NCBI GenBank assembly: GCA_036362985.1
Contig: JAYGXS010000003.1
Coordinates: 77,916,778 to 77,980,777 of the forward strand
Direction: 5' to 3'
Length of the DNA: 64,000 bases
Origin: Ligula intestinalis
Taxonomy: Eukaryota > Platyhelminthes > Cestoda > Diphyllobothriidea > Diphyllobothriidae
Below are positions 24,690-36,700 of this stretch, in pieces (position 1 is the first letter of the stretch; the number at the start of each line of letters is the position of its first letter). Position numbers and translations under genes: made by a program. The notes beneath the pieces were generated by a model. It was given only the letters and a program-made list of their open reading frames with translations, did not search any database and was not told the origin of the DNA.

Positions 24690-24800
24690 TTATAAAGCCC
24701 ACATCCGAGGCTGACAAGAAAACTGCGGCAATTAATCAGCCATCACCGCACCAATTAAGACTTCAAGCGGTGGCTACGGGAACTGACAATTAGGTTAATA
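24690..24800 (+). repeat. PLE 3'-tail fragment
   Basis: GCGGCAATTAAT...CATCACCGCACCAATTAAGA followed by CAAGCGGTGGCTAC is nearly the same as 59910-59975, which follows a GIY-YIG remnant. Part of the same PLE family without coding sequence. Confidence 0.65.
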
Positions 24801-24959
24801 CAGAGTAGTAAGATAAATCCTGCGACATGATCAGCTGCCGTCATTAATCAGTGATAGCCCACAGCTTCAGCGCATGCGGCGACCTTTCAACCCGGATGTA
24901 ACAACAAGAGAATATGCAGTCAGCTGGGAATACTGGTAGGACGGAACTCCCACTCTGAT

Positions 24960-25810
24960 ATTTTGTTAATTGGAATAAGGCCGATGAAGAGAGGGGGGTA
25001 AAATCAGAGCAGGTAGCCCAGTAGCGCTGGAGGGGGGGGGGCACCAATGTGGTTGTGGAAACAGGGGGGGCATGGGGAAAAGGGTTATTTTTAGTAAGTT
25101 AGTAAAAAAAATCAGGCGCATACGCACGCACGCTCGAAAACGATGCAACACAGAAGACGGGATCAGGTTTGTACTGATGGGAGATGGGTGGCTGTAAAGC
25201 AACGCCTGGGATAAATGCGGCAATCTGTCCAAGGCGGGAGTCAGCATGCACGCTAGAGCAAGAGAGAGACATTGTGTGTGCACGAGGTGGAATCCAAACA
25301 GCGAGCACAAAGCGAAAGCATCACGAAATAGCCGTTTGAGGAGTACAATTATCGTTTCTCTCTCTCTCGCTCTTTGATCCGGCAGAAGCGCTAGGCGGGG
25401 AGGGGGGGAGGTTACCGGCCGGTCGGGCGGGCGGTGGTAATGATGCCGAAAGGTACTGTGTGTGCGTGGGGGCATGGCAGGACAACGGAAGAGCGGACCG
25501 ATGGTAGCGTGGCGCACGATGGTGGTGGAGGTGGGTATAGCACAGCCAGGAGAACGGAGAGACAGCTCATAAGGCGACTGTCTGCTGAAAAGGTATCGTT
25601 ATCAAAAGGCCTGGGAGGATGGGTGTGTGGGTGGGCGGACAACCGACAATGAGGGTGTGTGTGTGCGGACAGAAACCGGGAAGAGGGGAGCACGATGAAG
25701 AAGTCTGCTATGCAAGACGGAGGAGTCATCGTCGGGGAACCGTGGACCTAAAAAGTGGGCAAACCCGATTAGGCACCAACAGCAGTAGCAGCACACGGGA
25801 GGGGGGTAGG
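24960..25810. other. G-rich, purine-skewed region
   Basis: Several G runs of 6 to 10 occur on the plus strand (25030-25078, 25397-25408, 25800-25806), along with GA-rich and TG-rich stretches. Long minus-strand frames here are proline/serine-rich by composition and look non-coding. Confidence 0.4.
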
Positions 25811-26364
25811 GAATAGGTGCAAAAAAACAAACATTTAAGCAGGGGCATACTAAATCCCAAAGAAGAACGGTGAAAATCGATCATGTGTTCTCATCATCCT
25901 CCTCCTCCTCCCTCTCTATCCCAACAGTAGAGATGGGGAAGAAGGCTCCTCATGGTACCGGTGGCATTGCACTAAAGGTAGGATTTTCTCGTGAGGTCGT
26001 AACAGTGCGAGCGAAAATAGACCTACTGAAATTTTGTAAGTAGTTGGTTATTATAAATAATGAAATAGCCGACCCGTTAACATAACCATACCGCACTAAA
26101 TCTCAGATACGGTAACCGTACCGCAGTGGGACGAAGTGGGACGAAGTGGGCAGAATAGGTGGGAAGAATAGTATATTCTGTGTAGAGCTAGTGGACAAGA
26201 GAAAGTTGACAGGAAGAAGAGCGTGTGTCCACAGCCGCGAGGCCATGTGTGAGTCAGCCTAGAGATGATTGGCCAGACTAGAATAGGGTCGGCTAGTGCG
26301 CAGAAGCAAGCAGTCGCGAGAGGCACGTGGTTGAGCATTAGACTCGGAGTTAGGCCACTACGAC

Positions 26365-26440
26365 CTAACCCTGACGATAGCGCTTTGCCAAACCTTAACC
26401 TTAACTACAATTTTTCTGGAAGTTAGCGCAAAGCCACCTG
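26365..26440. repeat. degenerate telomere-like tract
   Basis: CTAACCCTGACG then CCAAACCTTAACCTTAAC, followed by AGCGCAAAGCCACC. The same combination (a TTAGGG/TTAAGG-like tract near AAAGCCACC) is found at 56740-56900. It sits next to a PLE terminal copy. Confidence 0.4.
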
Positions 26441-26529
26441 TCCTTCCCGAGAGATCATACCAAATACCCTACTAACCGTGCAGCTAAACGTGCTGTGTTA
26501 AGCCCTAATACTGAAAGGAGAGTACAGCA

Positions 26530-26700
26530 CCAACAGAATTGTACATTTTGTTCAGAAGAAGATACGACCAATGGAACAAGAGTTTTATCGTCCCGACGTT
26601 TCTGATTCCATCGGGAATCCTTAATCATAGGTAATGGTACGATAGTCTGAGTCATACGCAGATACGGACACTTTGTACACTGTTCGAACACCAGATAGCC
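26530..26700 (-). repeat. PLE pLTR copy with hammerhead-like motif
   Basis: On the minus strand: CTTACGCAGATACG-like lead, ATGATTAA, a GGATTCC-CGAT-GGAATC hairpin, GAAACGTC (complement of 26595-26602), then ATAAAACTCTTGTTCC. The same order is present at 59345-59465 (minus) and 60045-60125 (plus). The CUGANGA box is decayed, so cleavage activity is doubtful. Confidence 0.55.
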
Positions 26701-27367
26701 GCTATGCATGCAGCTTCCCACTGCGGAATGATCGTTCCCCCTCGTCCACCTGGCGTTCACACAAAATGACATCCACCCACACTCCAGCAGTGGCCGGACA
26801 AAAACCCCCCGCCTGTCATATAGATGTCATGCCTAATTCCAGGAGAGTAAAGTCAGGATCAAGATAAGGGGTTGTTGTGTGGTGAAGGTAGAATTTATCC
26901 AAATGTCACTGAGCTCCCCGAAATGTAAGGCAGTGCAATGCGCCTATCTCGCTTCTTCGTTCTTGGTTGGCCATAGCCACACGTACAACCGGCAATAGTT
27001 ATCATCAACTATGAATAAAGAGCGCGGCTGCGTCCTCAAATACCATAATTTAAAATTTGCTGCAGCAAACAACAACGATGCCCCTGGAGGGGTAAGTTCT
27101 AGAATTTCACTAAAATGTTGCAAATGACAGAGAAATCACAAAATGTATGCACAAGTGGACACAGAATTAAAATAAAGTACGATATAACGATCTCTTTGGC
27201 ACTTTTTTGAAGAGTATCCCGCTAAGCCGAGCAGGCTGGTGGTTCAAGGCAGCTTAATAAGGGTGTGGACGCAAAAGGGCGTAGCAGCGCAAAGAGAACT
27301 GAAAAAAATAGTTTTTTGCAAAAAAAGAGGATGCAATACGAAAGTAGTATCAGAAGCGAAACACAGG

Positions 27368-27700
27368 CTAATTAGAACGACGCATTGCAAGAAGGCAACC
27401 GTACCTATTTCGGCCAGGTGACGAACCGGCAGAGGTAAGTGAGACGGAATGGTTGGCGGCGTCGCTTCCTGTCTGTCCAGAGAGGGTTGAGATGGGGGAG
27501 CCGGCGGTGTTTCGTGCCGAAATATAGGCTGCTGAGACATTATTGCTGCGACCCGCACGCGGACTGGGCATTTGGGCTACCCGATTGCCCGGCGAGCCCT
27601 GCTCCGAGTCGGTGATCGGCCGGACGCGGTATAGAGCCCTGTAGGCCAGTCCAAGAGCAGACGCCTTCTGGCCGGCCAGAACCACATCGAATAACGTCAA
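27368..27700 (-). CDS. LLGL1: Lgl exon 8 of those seen (C-terminal region, end uncertain)
   Basis: The acceptor TTCCTTTAG lies at 27701-27709 on the minus strand. Following exon 7 in phase 0 it reads LTLFDVVLAGQKASALGLAY and continues Ser/Gly/Asn-rich. Joined to VYQLAHGQ this fits the last propeller blade of Lgl. If unspliced it ends with a TAG at 27368-27370 after MRRSN. A possible donor AG|GTACGG lies near 27411, so a further exon could exist downstream. No polyadenylation signal was found. Confidence 0.65.
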   Translation of the reverse strand: MTLFDVVLAGQKASALGLAYRALYRVRPITDSEQGSPGNRVAQMPSPRAGRSNNVSAAYISARNTAGSPISTLSGQTGSDAANHSVSLTSAGSSPGRNRYGCLLAMRRSN

Positions 27701-30700
27701 CTAAAGGAAGCGAGAGCGAAACGATAAATCGGCATTAGTGGTTTGAAGGCATACTCATCATTCCGACTGGAATGACCATTTCTGGCTTATTAGTCGTCGT
27801 GAGCCAATCGTACCCAACCCCAAATGGTGCACAATCCGAGGCTTAAACTCGCGACATTTTCAATCAGTCTAACGCTCTAACCTGTGAGTCAGAAGCTCGC
27901 GCGGGGCTGCCTGACTGACTGACCCACCTGCTCATGAGCCAACTGACAGACACATGATTGCAGGCGAAAAATTAGTACTCATCAGTTAGTTGTAATTAGT
28001 GAACATACTTGACTACTCACTCATAACGAGTAGTATAATGAAATAATTATAGCATATTGGCTAATCGGCGATGCCAATGGCAGTATGTTATACCGGTGCT
28101 GTTTTTTGGTACTCAGTCAGTTAGCCTGAACAGGCGGAGAGCATAATAGAGAGAAGCGCACGCGAGACTGTCTAACTGACCGACTCACCTGCCCATGAGC
28201 CAACTGATAGACACCCAAACTCGGCGCCAGTGTTGTGGGCGCGGCGGATGCATTGGCAGCGAAGGCGACGGAATTGACAGCCAGCAGATCCGACGGTCCC
28301 AGTAGGGCGATCGTATCCCTGCGACGCAGGTAGGGTATGCTGAGGACAACAGTCTGGCCACCGTTGTTGGTGAAAACGATTGCGAATTCGGGGCCGAGGC
28401 TGCCGCGGACCAGTCCGATGGGCTGCGAGGGTTGATGCTGACTGGTAGTGGTGCCGGTGCCATCACCCACACTCCCTAAAACAGAGACGGCACAGCGTGA
28501 GAGGGAATTGATGTGGACTGGGCACGACGGAAGGGGGGGGGGAGGCAAGCAGGAGACGCGGAAAGGTGGGATTTACCGGCCAGCTTGTCAAAACAGCCGT
28601 CGAACTGGGCAGTCTGTTGGAAGGTCACAATGCTGGCCGCCTTGATGCGGAAACCGTCCTTGGCGGTAATGCGCACCTTCTGGCGCAGATTTAAACTTGG
28701 CAGGGAGAAGAGGCGGACCTGCTCTTCACTCACAACGACCAGATGCGGGGGCGGGGAGTTGGCGGTGGGCGAGGAACTTCCAACGCCTTTTTTTGGGGGG
28801 GGGGGGGGGAGAGACAGATAGAGGGTTAGGCATCTTGAGGGCAGAATTAACGTCTGAAAACAAAATCGATTAGCAAAGGGAAAAATAACTTGGAATCATA
28901 ACTTTATTCATCTTAGCTTTCAGACTCTTCCTGGAGTCCATCGTCAGCGATGAAAGCGTCAACGAAAAGCAAGCAACAGTTAAGGGGAAGGACCAATCAA
29001 TCACCAGTGCCGTCAGTCCGTAAATGCCTGCACAAGGCGATGTATGCCGGCGCCAGATCGATAAACTGATTGACTAAGTTCTTATCCAAGGCTTAGGCTT
29101 CAATTAATTCTCGGTCTGTCTTGTTGCCGGCGTGGGCGATTATCCTCACAGCTGCGAAGCTAAACCCGTAACCGGTCTCGTAGGCGTGGGCAGCCACTTG
29201 CGACAATTCGTCACCCCGCCAGACGAATACGATCATGATTCCACTAATCAAAACGCCTTCTTTTTCTTTACATATGCACACACCCGGGATGCGAACATTT
29301 GCCTCAGTTCGGGAAAATTACTCCTCTGCCAGCGCCCATCGCAAACACATGTTGTATAAGATGGGCTTTTAGGGCAAAAATAGAGAAATCATCGTGTTTT
29401 ACTGTCCATGACAGTTAGGAGTTGTATCGAGACGTCAATGAGGAGTGAATAATTGAAACCCTCTGTGGAGGAGTTTGGAAATCTGATCACAAAAATAAAA
29501 TGTTAACGAATCTGAAATTTCGGATAAACACCCCAATCCAGCATCAGCTACAAAATCAAGCAGGGAAAAGCTTTTGTACAGGGACTGTTGTATTTGTAAA
29601 ATGCAATTGCTGCTCCGCAGCACATCAAACCAAACAACTTGCGACCTGAGCTTTCATCACAGATAGCGATACTTAGTGCACGAGTGGCTTGATGTACCCC
29701 ATGTGAGTGAGAAATCGTCATGATAGGACTTGACAGTTCGGTCCAGCAACAGTCCAGCAACGACAGTTCGACAGTCAATTTCCACGATGTTCACTGTGTG
29801 CACCACAGCCTGACGGTGCGGAGACGGTGGCTTACGCACAAGGCGCATCAAATAAATCACGACTCGTAAACTTCAACACTCGGCTTGGTCCCCATGTTGG
29901 TCGCTGTAGGAGCAAGCTTCACTACGACCGTGACGGTGCAGGCACGTTGATTTTCGCATGGATTAGTTTTTAGTTACAGTCAACTAGCGCCTTATCTACG
30001 CACTCCCCTTTCTCTCACCAGTCTGTGCCCGATTTCAAGACAGAGTCCGGAGGCGTGATCGGGCGCAAGTAGTCGCGCAGACGGAGCCAAGTACACTGAC
30101 TCAGATTGCGTGGAGTGGGAGGGTCATAAAGGCCATGGGTAATTGGTGCAGGAATCCGCACATACGCGTGGCATCCACGTTCTCCCGCCCCCATGTTTGG
30201 CAGTTGTTATGTGAGTGCAACCTGAATAACGCCATTTATGCCCTGATCTGGCCCCCGTGGTGCTCCAACGCGTCGACTACGCGGCCCGTTTAGGGGGCAA
30301 AAAGACACTATTTGGGGACTCGCATTGGAAACAGTGCTCACCAACGTAGTAACTGCGGCTGTCAGGCCAAGGAACAGTAAAAATAGTGGATGAGCGCTCA
30401 CGACTTGTTACCAGTAATCCATCAGTGCGCATCCATCCACTATTATTAACATTTCCGATCGAAACTTACTGCCGGTACATGTGAAAGTGTTATAACGGTG
30501 GCCAAAAAGGCTGCGATATTCCCGACTGACTAATGCCACATGTGAGCCCCCAGAGAGAAAGAGAGAACACGAAAAAGAGTGGACGAAAGTAGAAGTCTTA
30601 GAACAAACCTAGTGCAGCGAATGCGTATGTACAAGGTTGGACCAATTGGATGGTAGTCAGAAGAAAGTCATCACTTCATTGGCTGGTGAATCATGAGAGT

Positions 30701-33700
30701 TGGCATGTTAATCTACCACTTGGCATGAGTTGAGCGCAGGTGTCAGACAATGCACTGTGGGAGTGTGGGCGAACCAGCTGGTTGCCTTGCGTTAGAGTCC
30801 GGCGCCGGCCGCGCTGTCGGGCAATGTTCTGTCTGTGTGGGCGGACAGGTGGTTGTCTGGCTTGCATCAGAGTCCTGCACTGCCGCCTCGCCGCCGCCAT
30901 GTGCGCGTCCTTACATGCACTCTGTGTGGGTGGGCCGGTGGTCTCGCGTCGTTAGGATGGCGTGCGTTTTGGGTTAAGCTCTGCCCTAACAGATAGGACA
31001 GCGACAGTGACCTACGTGTGCAGTAGTTTTAAGTGATAGTAGACTTGTGCAGCATCTGTCACACTCGCTCTTCCCTCATCAGCCTGGTTCTGATTTCAAA
31101 TCTACCCACACAGCCTGGACTTTCGTGTCGAGATCACATAAAACTGACCTGATTGAAGCCTGAGCCTCCGATAGGCACACATTTAATCTGTCTATCGATT
31201 TATCGATCTGACGCCGGCATGCAGAGCCCTGTGCAGTCAACTGCGGATATACGTCAATAGTCATTGATTGGCCAATGTGCCCTATAACTGTTGCTTATTT
31301 TTCTTTCCCGCTTCTACCTCTGAAGATGTACGACAGCGAGAGCTCGAAAACTCAGAGGAACAAAACGATAAGTCCGGCGAGCAAAGGGCCTTTTTTCTTA
31401 CAAAAACATCTGTGATGCTAACAAACGCCCCAATTCGTGGCATTTAACTGTAGCATAAACACAAAGAGACTGCAGGCATTGGCCCGACGCAAAATTTCCC
31501 GATGGGAGGGAGAGCAGCAACTTACTATTAGGCGAAAACGGAATATGCGTTTTGGTGTCAATAAGGCGCAGAGCGATGACCGGGGCACGATGATGGAGGA
31601 TCAGCTCGCTGGCATGGCGGACAGCCAGCTGGCTGGGCTGATTGGCTCGGTCAGCGAAGAGCGCGTACACATTGGTCGCACCGCCCGAGGTGCTGGCAAA
31701 GAAACTGCCCAGTAGGACGGTCGTGCCGGCAGGGGCGCGTATCCGGTGGAGGGGCGGACCAAAGGCAACACAGCGCACAACTGCGGTGCTGGCGGTCTCC
31801 ACGGGACGGTCACAGATCTCCCGCTCACCGCCCGAGGGCATTGCAAGGTCGGCAGCGGCTGGGTCAGACTGCGGTTGGGAGCGCTGGATGGCCTCCTGCA
31901 AGGGGTCACCACGCACCTGCATGGTTGCAGGGCGGCCCTGTTAGCGGGACGAGCAGGAAGAGAGGTGAACCCATCAGTGCAGTGAAACAGGGGGTGGCAA
32001 CAAACATACTGCTCTCAGGTTTTCAATGGACTGCTTATTTACATTGAAGTTGGTTCGGGTGAGCGAACATTTCATAGTTCAAATGCAGCCAGCTATTAGT
32101 CCGCAAATGCCTCACCTTTTCTACCATTCAAATTTCATTAATATTGTTATGCATTCTGTATACTAATAACACGACCTGTAACGATTTTTGCACCTTTACT
32201 ACTTTTTATGCATACCTGTACTGTTTTAATGGAGTATTTTTAACGGAGGAGGCCAGTAAATTCTAAATTGTAACAAAGAAACTAAAACATCAATCGCACG
32301 TCGAAGGCACTGGCTCAGAGGTAGGGGATGAAAGCGAAACACCGTAGCCTCGAAAGTGAAAGAACGAGTGAGAAGTCTCAGTAATATAAAATAGCCCACA
32401 TTGGACCCGCATATAAGGATGTACAGCGGATTACCTATCTCAGAGAATGACAACCAAAATACTGAAGTGCTTTTTTTCAATTCGAACAAATAACTTAATT
32501 AGGTAGGTTTGGAATTTCTATTATCTCAAGATATTTCAGTCATGCCAGGATGCAGGCTTTTTTACGCGTTTCGTCGGATTAATTTTTGATACCCTTGTAA
32601 ATTCAAGAAAATTTTATAGAAAATGTGCACGAAAATATTCACTTTGTACAGTTTTCGCTACAAGCTACATATCCTTTTAATTCTACACTTGGAGTCGGCA
32701 CGAGTCGGCGCCTATCAAAAAGAATACGGGAGCACCTCCCGGCATGGCTGGCCCAAGGCGAAGTCAGAAGCATCAATAGCTCAATTCTTGCCCACATGGT
32801 TGACTCCGGACATCGTGTGGACCCCAGCGAAGCCTTTAAGGTAATTTACAAGGTCTCGCCAAACTACCCAAAGCCCCTGGGTCAGCGTTTGCTGGCAACA
32901 GCAGAAGCAACCGCAATCCGTTTGAGGAATCCGGTCCTGTGCGCGCAGAAGAACCTCCTACAGGCCCCGAGCTTGGCTTGGCCAGCGGTTACGTAACTAC
33001 CTGCATCTTTCCCGCTTGCTGCCGCTTCACCCAACCCCACCCCCCTTCCCTCCCCCCCATCCCCTATCCTGACTCAACAAACCCTCATTAGCTGATTACT
33101 ACCAACCCCACAGCCCCTTCCTCATCCCCGTGACTCATTTGCGTTTTGTGATAACTTGATAACCAGCATGTTAATTTGCACCCCTCCCAATATAATTGTA
33201 ACGGCCCGATGAGAATTTATCGAAAGCTACGTATGCTCGCCAAACACTCTTCTGAAAGAATAATTTTATAAAACATAATTTCCCAAATAATATTTAATCC
33301 CGTTGATTAAACAACATGTTGCGCAGATTCTATCTAAGCAAAATGATACGTTTCTCTATGACATGAGGAAAACGTCACATAATTCGCATAAAATTTTGCA
33401 ATTGATGTGGAGCATGTTTGCTGCATTAATAAATTGACTGATACGATCAGGATGTTACTTGGGAGCGAACAAGTGCAAAACGCATCTTTTCGTGCAAGTT
33501 TCGTACAGTTTAATTGATGAGGGCATCGAAAATAAACTAGAAAAATGCATACTACTTTAGCGGCCGTTTGTTCAGTGATTTTCTGCACCCAGTCAATAAA
33601 AAGGCACACCTTAACGCGACGGGAATATCCTGAGATTAGGCAGCTTCATAACCAGTATTACTACCCTATTTAAGTAAGTTGTTTCAAGCGAAAACAAATT

Positions 33701-36700
33701 GGACAATTTCATGAGATAGGGAATCCACTGTAGACTGAAAATGGAAATGCTAATCTGAATTAGGTAAATAGCGTTTCCTCAGGCTCCTTAAGCCTATGCG
33801 TTACTGTGAGGTGGACTCTCCACGGCGCGTGTGATGAGGCGGCAGCACAAGGCGACAGTCATCACCATGGCAACCAAACCATGCAAAACACTTCACGCTC
33901 CCCCGGGCGGCGTCCTATCAGCAGGGCCCCAAACCTCACTTGTGTTCTGAGGGACAGTACACAAACACAGACGCATGCAGACGGCCTTGGCGTCAGTGCA
34001 GCCAAAAGACAGGGATATATCAGCGGCCTCAGCAAAAAACGCTGACCCAACTTCAAGGACATAGACGACCTGGCAACAGGAAATCCGGACATAAAAAGAC
34101 CAAGCGTCACGCCTGCATTGGGTCTCCATCAAGACAGACTTGTTAAATCTGCAGCGCTCCTGGGCACTTACAGAATACGTTTCTGAAGAGTGAGATGCAA
34201 TCGCCAGGAGCGACCTTGAGGAATAAACAAAAGTTAAAGGTGGGTGCGCAACGAGATACGGTCTACTCATTTCCGTGCCGAAACTGGTTAAGCAATTACA
34301 AAGGTAAGACCATAGGGAAGTCTATCACGGGAGTACACGAAGGATAACTGACAATGCAAAGCAAGAACTCATTGTCTGAAATCGTTTTCCACATCCCGGA
34401 AGGCGGCAGAGTCCGACTTTGTAAGTACAAAAGATGTTGGAGACAACCAGTGGCAAAACTGATCGACCTTGTATGGGTGTGCCGCGCGCTGCGTGGGTCA
34501 AAAGGCTCACAAAAACCGTTTCGATAGGTTATCTTCCCTACTGGCAGAAGATTGGCCTGCCACACATCGCGTTCACACGAAATATCAGTACGTGGGGGGG
34601 TATGAAAATGCCTTTTCCCCCATTCAGTCACGCATAATTGCACCTGTCAGTGGTGATAGCAGCGCCTCCCACCGCAAAGCGTCTATTTTTGACAACCTCC
34701 TACGCCCACGCCCATCTCTGAGCGTCTTGACACTAGCTCGCCATTGTAGCAAGGTGTGCAGTACGGTTGGCAACGTACTGCATTATCTGACTCAGGACTA
34801 AATTAATCCGCATGCGCAAGTCGTCGTCGTTGTTGGTGAAGTCATCACCTGCGAGAGTTACCACATTCATTATTCAAGCAGAGAAAATCGACGTCAAGGC
34901 AACTAATTATAGGCCACAGCGCAGGGGCTGAAGTTGTGGCGGTTAGCCGACAATCCTGTCCCCCTTGTTGAATGTCCACTGCGCCAAGGTCATGCGTCTG
35001 TGCAGGCAGCTGTGTTTTTGACCTGCTGACCTGACGACCCTTCATTTGCAAACACACGTACGCACACGCGCACGAACGCGCGCCCAAATGGGCAGGGCTG
35101 CCAAAGGGCCACAAGAACACGCCATCCCTGAGCCGATGCAGCATTGTCCTCTATACATGACACCCCTTTCGGGCAATGCAACACACCAATCGCACACAAC
35201 TTTAACTTGGATTATAATCCTGTAAAAGCAGTTGCTAGCTCTCCCTTCCATACAGTCAGACTCTCTCGAGTACGACTGGACGCAGTCAACACCAGTCTTG
35301 GCTGCCCCAGGGGCCACTGCTGTCTGAGACAGCAATGCAAAATACTGTACACAATAATCTATCCTAGTGGTGCCTTCAGCCTTTTACCTAAAATCTGGGA
35401 GTCCGACCCGATGGTTGTAGTGCTCCGGATACAACCACTGCCTACACCCCTCCAAAGTGGGAACCACAGCAGACGCGTCTTCGACCGCGTTCCCACCCGC
35501 TCTCACGGCGGCCAAGGTCTGCTACACCTAACCTCCCCTCCTTTCCATCTGTGTTTTTCATGATGGAGCAGCCCCTACCGACCATGCTGGTCCGACTCCT
35601 CCTCCTCGCTGCCGAGATTGAGATCCACCCGGCGGGCCTCCGGATCCAACAAGGGCTACTAGCCAGCCAGCCCCTTGAAAGTATCCACAAGCTACCGTAC
35701 ACAGATACGCACTCTAACTAGTTATCAGCAAATTTCGTCCACAACAACCACCGTCATTACTATTGCTATTACCAACACTATTGCTGACACCACCACTATT
35801 ACTACTGATACTAAAAATATCACCACTACTACTACAACTAGTAGTAATACCATCGGTATAATTACTGTCACAACTATCACTACTAAGCAAAGTACTGTTC
35901 CAAGCCCTACTCCTACAAGTACTACTAATACAACAACTACTACTGTTGTTAATACGACCATTACTACATAACCATGTGACGATCGCGAGTGATGACGTCC
36001 GCTGTTAACCCCCAATATAGTAGGCGCAAAATAGTGACACAGACCTGCACTGCATCAACAGCTATCGTTCCTCCTTCCCCCACCTGGGTACGGTGGCTTC
36101 CAGTCTCCGCGCTAAGATTTCACAAGCGGACGGATTGGATGTCATGTACGTGAGAGTGCCCCAAAGGTCACAGTAATAAGGGACCATTGAGCCTGACTCT
36201 CAATTCTCAGAAAGCTTTGTTACCTCGTTTGTTGGTAGACTTTCAGTACGTCGTGATAGATCTAATCGTGTCAGATTTGAGTAGTGAGTGATTGATTCCC
36301 CAGTGTTGAGCTTGCTTCCCTTTTCCTTTCCTATACACCACTCGAATGTCCGATCGCGGTAGTTTTCTGCTGCTGGGATCAGGCGCAGTAAGTGGCGCGG
36401 CATGAAGCCTAGGGATGTCACAATAACTTACCTCCCCTACCCCTCGATGTGCAACAATAGTTATGGACTCCTGTCGTGAGACCCACTACCATTACTACTA
36501 TCAATACTACTCTCGCTACTATTACTTAAATCAGTACTATTACTAATATTACTATTACGACTTTCATTTCCGCCAGAAAAGATCTCGCTGCATAGCAAAA
36601 TAACTGGCCACAGTGGTGGGCGTTAGATAAATGACCCAATGAATGTAAGCTAGAAAGTGGCAGCTAAGACGTTTGAAAACAAAGTATGAAATCATATTAA

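Noticed and set aside
24966..25729. Long proline/serine/histidine-rich minus-strand frames
   Set aside because: The composition follows the G-rich plus strand. There are no domains or splice evidence.
30691..30977. Cys/Gly-rich frames on both strands
   Set aside because: Produced by a tandem repeat of about 75 nt. All frames are open because of composition.
34340..34440. TGTCTGAAATCG region considered as another hammerhead motif
   Set aside because: There is no CUGANGA box with a GAAA at proper distance and no AATAAA-like follow-up.
35675..36015. Long threonine-rich (+) and valine-rich (-) open frames
   Set aside because: They arise from a degenerate trinucleotide tract. No start context, splice context or homology supports coding.
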